Below, piece by piece: positions 62,845-64,000 of a stretch of DNA of 64,000 nt. The position numbers and the translations under genes are program-made. Within the stretch, counting starts at the first letter, position 1, and the number at the start of each line of letters is the position of its first letter. Origin of the DNA: Aquabacterium sp. Its GTDB lineage: Bacteria; Pseudomonadota; Gammaproteobacteria; Burkholderiales; Burkholderiaceae_C. The stretch lies in contig JAHFQM010000002.1 in the NCBI GenBank assembly GCA_023266355.1, positions 620,001 to 684,000 on the forward strand. The letters run 5' to 3'. The notes beneath the pieces were generated by a model that saw only the letters and a program-made list of their open reading frames with translations, did not search any database and had not been told where the DNA came from.

Positions 62845-64000
62845 ATGGACGATCTCCTCCGACAAGTCTCCGGCGTGCTCGTGGCGATGTGGCAGCGACG
62901 CTGGATCGGCATGGCCGCGGCCTGGGTCGTCGCCGTGGTGGCCATGGCCGCCGTGACCCTGGTCATCCGCGACCGCTACGAGGCCTCGGCCAAGGTGTTC
63001 GTGGACACCCAGACGGTGCTCAAGCCGCTGATGAGCGGCCTCGCCTTCCAACCCGATGTGGACCAGCAGGTTCGCATGCTGGCGCGCACGCTGATCAGCC
63101 GCCCCAACGTGGAGCAGCTCATCAAGTCCCCTCGCGCCGGTCTGAACAACCTCAGCGAAGTGGACCGAGACCGCACCATCGACCGGCTCACGAAGGAAAT
63201 CAAGGTGGCGCCCAGCGGCGACGCCAACCTGTTTTCCATCACCTACCGGGACATCAACCCTCAGCGCGCGCAGATCATCGTGGGCGAACTGGTGTCGCTG
63301 TTCGTGTCCTCCGGGGTGACTGACAAGCAGCGTGACTCGGAGCAGGCTCGCCGCTTCCTGGACGAGCAGATCAGATCCTACGAAGAGAAGCTGAGCGCAT
63401 CGGAAAACCGTGTCAAGGAATTCAAGCTGCGCAACTTCGGCCTGACCGGTACCTCGAACACCGACTTCTTTGGCCGCATTTCCAGCGGGACCGACGAGGT
63501 CAACCGCCTGCGCGTGGAATTGCAGGCCGCCGAGCGTTCGCGCGACGCCTTGCGCCGGGAGCTGTCCACCGAAGACCCCACCATCCCGCCGGAAGCCATG
63601 ATGGCAGGCGCGGGCGCACAGCAGACAGAGACAGAGTCGCGGCTGGATGCACAGCGCCGCCTGCTGGACGACCTGCTGCGCCGCTACACGGACCAACACC
63701 CTGACGTGGTGGCGGCCCGGCGCACCATTGCGCAGCTGGAGCAGCAACGTCGCACCGAGCAGGAGTCCCGCAAGGCCAGTGGCAGAGCGCCAGCCCCGAC
63801 CAGCCCGGTGTTCCAGCGCATCCGTGTGGCGCTGGCCGAGGCCGAGGCCAAGGTGGCCTCCCTGCGCGGGCAACTTGGCGCGCAGCAAAGTCAGCTGGAC
63901 CAGGCCCGTGCCATGGCCGGCAAAATGCCCCAGGTCGAAGCGGAACTGGCACAGCTCAACCGCGATTACGACATCGTTCGCAAGAACTACGAGCAGTTGG
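62845..64000 (+). CDS. Polysaccharide chain-length determinant (Wzc-like, XrtA type), 3' end outside the window
   Basis: The frame is open from ATG 62845 to the window edge (385 codons). It has an N-terminal Wzz domain (MDDLLRQVSGVLVAMWQRRW, transmembrane helix about 20-42, YEASAKVFVDTQTVLKPLMS) and a long coiled coil (about 165-385, rich in Glu, Arg, Gln, for example DEQIRSYEEKLSASENRVKE). The missing end should hold a second helix and perhaps a tyrosine-kinase domain. It controls polymer length with the Wza-like protein just upstream. Confidence 0.92.
   Translation, partial: MDDLLRQVSGVLVAMWQRRWIGMAAAWVVAVVAMAAVTLVIRDRYEASAKVFVDTQTVLKPLMSGLAFQPDVDQQVRMLARTLISRPNVEQLIKSPRAGLNNLSEVDRDRTIDRLTKEIKVAPSGDANLFSITYRDINPQRAQIIVGELVSLFVSSGVTDKQRDSEQARRFLDEQIRSYEEKLSASENRVKEFKLRNFGLTGTSNTDFFGRISSGTDEVNRLRVELQAAERSRDALRRELSTEDPTIPPEAMMAGAGAQQTETESRLDAQRRLLDDLLRRYTDQHPDVVAARRTIAQLEQQRRTEQESRKASGRAPAPTSPVFQRIRVALAEAEAKVASLRGQLGAQQSQLDQARAMAGKMPQVEAELAQLNRDYDIVRKNYEQL

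Overview
The window is high-GC, gene-dense chromosomal DNA from a betaproteobacterium, most likely of the order Burkholderiales (Comamonadaceae / Sphaerotilus-Leptothrix-Aquabacterium type). The evidence is gene order and content: thrS-infC-rpmI-rplT-pheS-pheT-ihfA-merR-tRNA-Pro, ubiE, mfd/ispD, a PHB phasin, the aat-bpt N-end-rule pair, PEP-CTERM proteins and an exosortase (XrtA)-type exopolysaccharide locus. The genus is not determined. No prophage, CRISPR array, rRNA or plasmid functions were seen.

Left part (1-6.3 kb): an AIM24/TIGR00266 protein (cut by the window edge), a membrane GGDEF protein with a GGEAF motif, a HI0933-family flavoprotein, ubiE, a MerR-type regulator and a PEP-CTERM protein. 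From 6.4 to 15.8 kb the minus strand carries the translation block tRNA-Pro(GGG) / merR / ihfA / pheT / adh / pheS / rplT / rpmI / infC / thrS. Three control features stand out. thrS is preceded by a short Thr-rich leader ORF and a terminator, the layout of a transcription attenuator. pheS is preceded by a strong terminator 12 nt before its ATG. infC appears to start at a rare ATC codon. A zinc alcohol dehydrogenase gene sits between pheS and pheT.

Middle part (16-40 kb): a secreted phytase-like esterase, isocitrate lyase with a perfect palindromic operator, an omega-aminotransferase, ppa, phaP, aat-bpt, a SIMPL-domain protein divergent from ompR-envZ with a 14-bp inverted repeat between them, ispF, amtB (NtrC/sigma54-like signals), a Phd-type antitoxin plus zeta-like kinase, ispD, mfd, a TPR-methyltransferase, a TfoX-like protein, an FAD-dependent oxidoreductase, a 55-residue basic protein, a discoidin-like protein with a PEP-CTERM-like tail, and serB.

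Right part (40.5-64 kb): an exopolysaccharide island. Its left border is a decayed O-antigen-ligase gene whose middle has been replaced by the tail of an IS5-family transposase. The island then holds a beta-helix lipoprotein, a Wzx flippase, an intact O-antigen ligase (Wzy-like), seven glycosyltransferase genes in alternating orientations, two sugar-modifying oxidoreductases, a putative deacetylase-like protein, and the export pair Wza / chain-length determinant, the last cut by the window edge. The PEP-CTERM proteins at 5.3 kb and (variant) 38.9 kb would be clients of the sorting system that normally accompanies this kind of locus. No exosortase gene lies inside the window.
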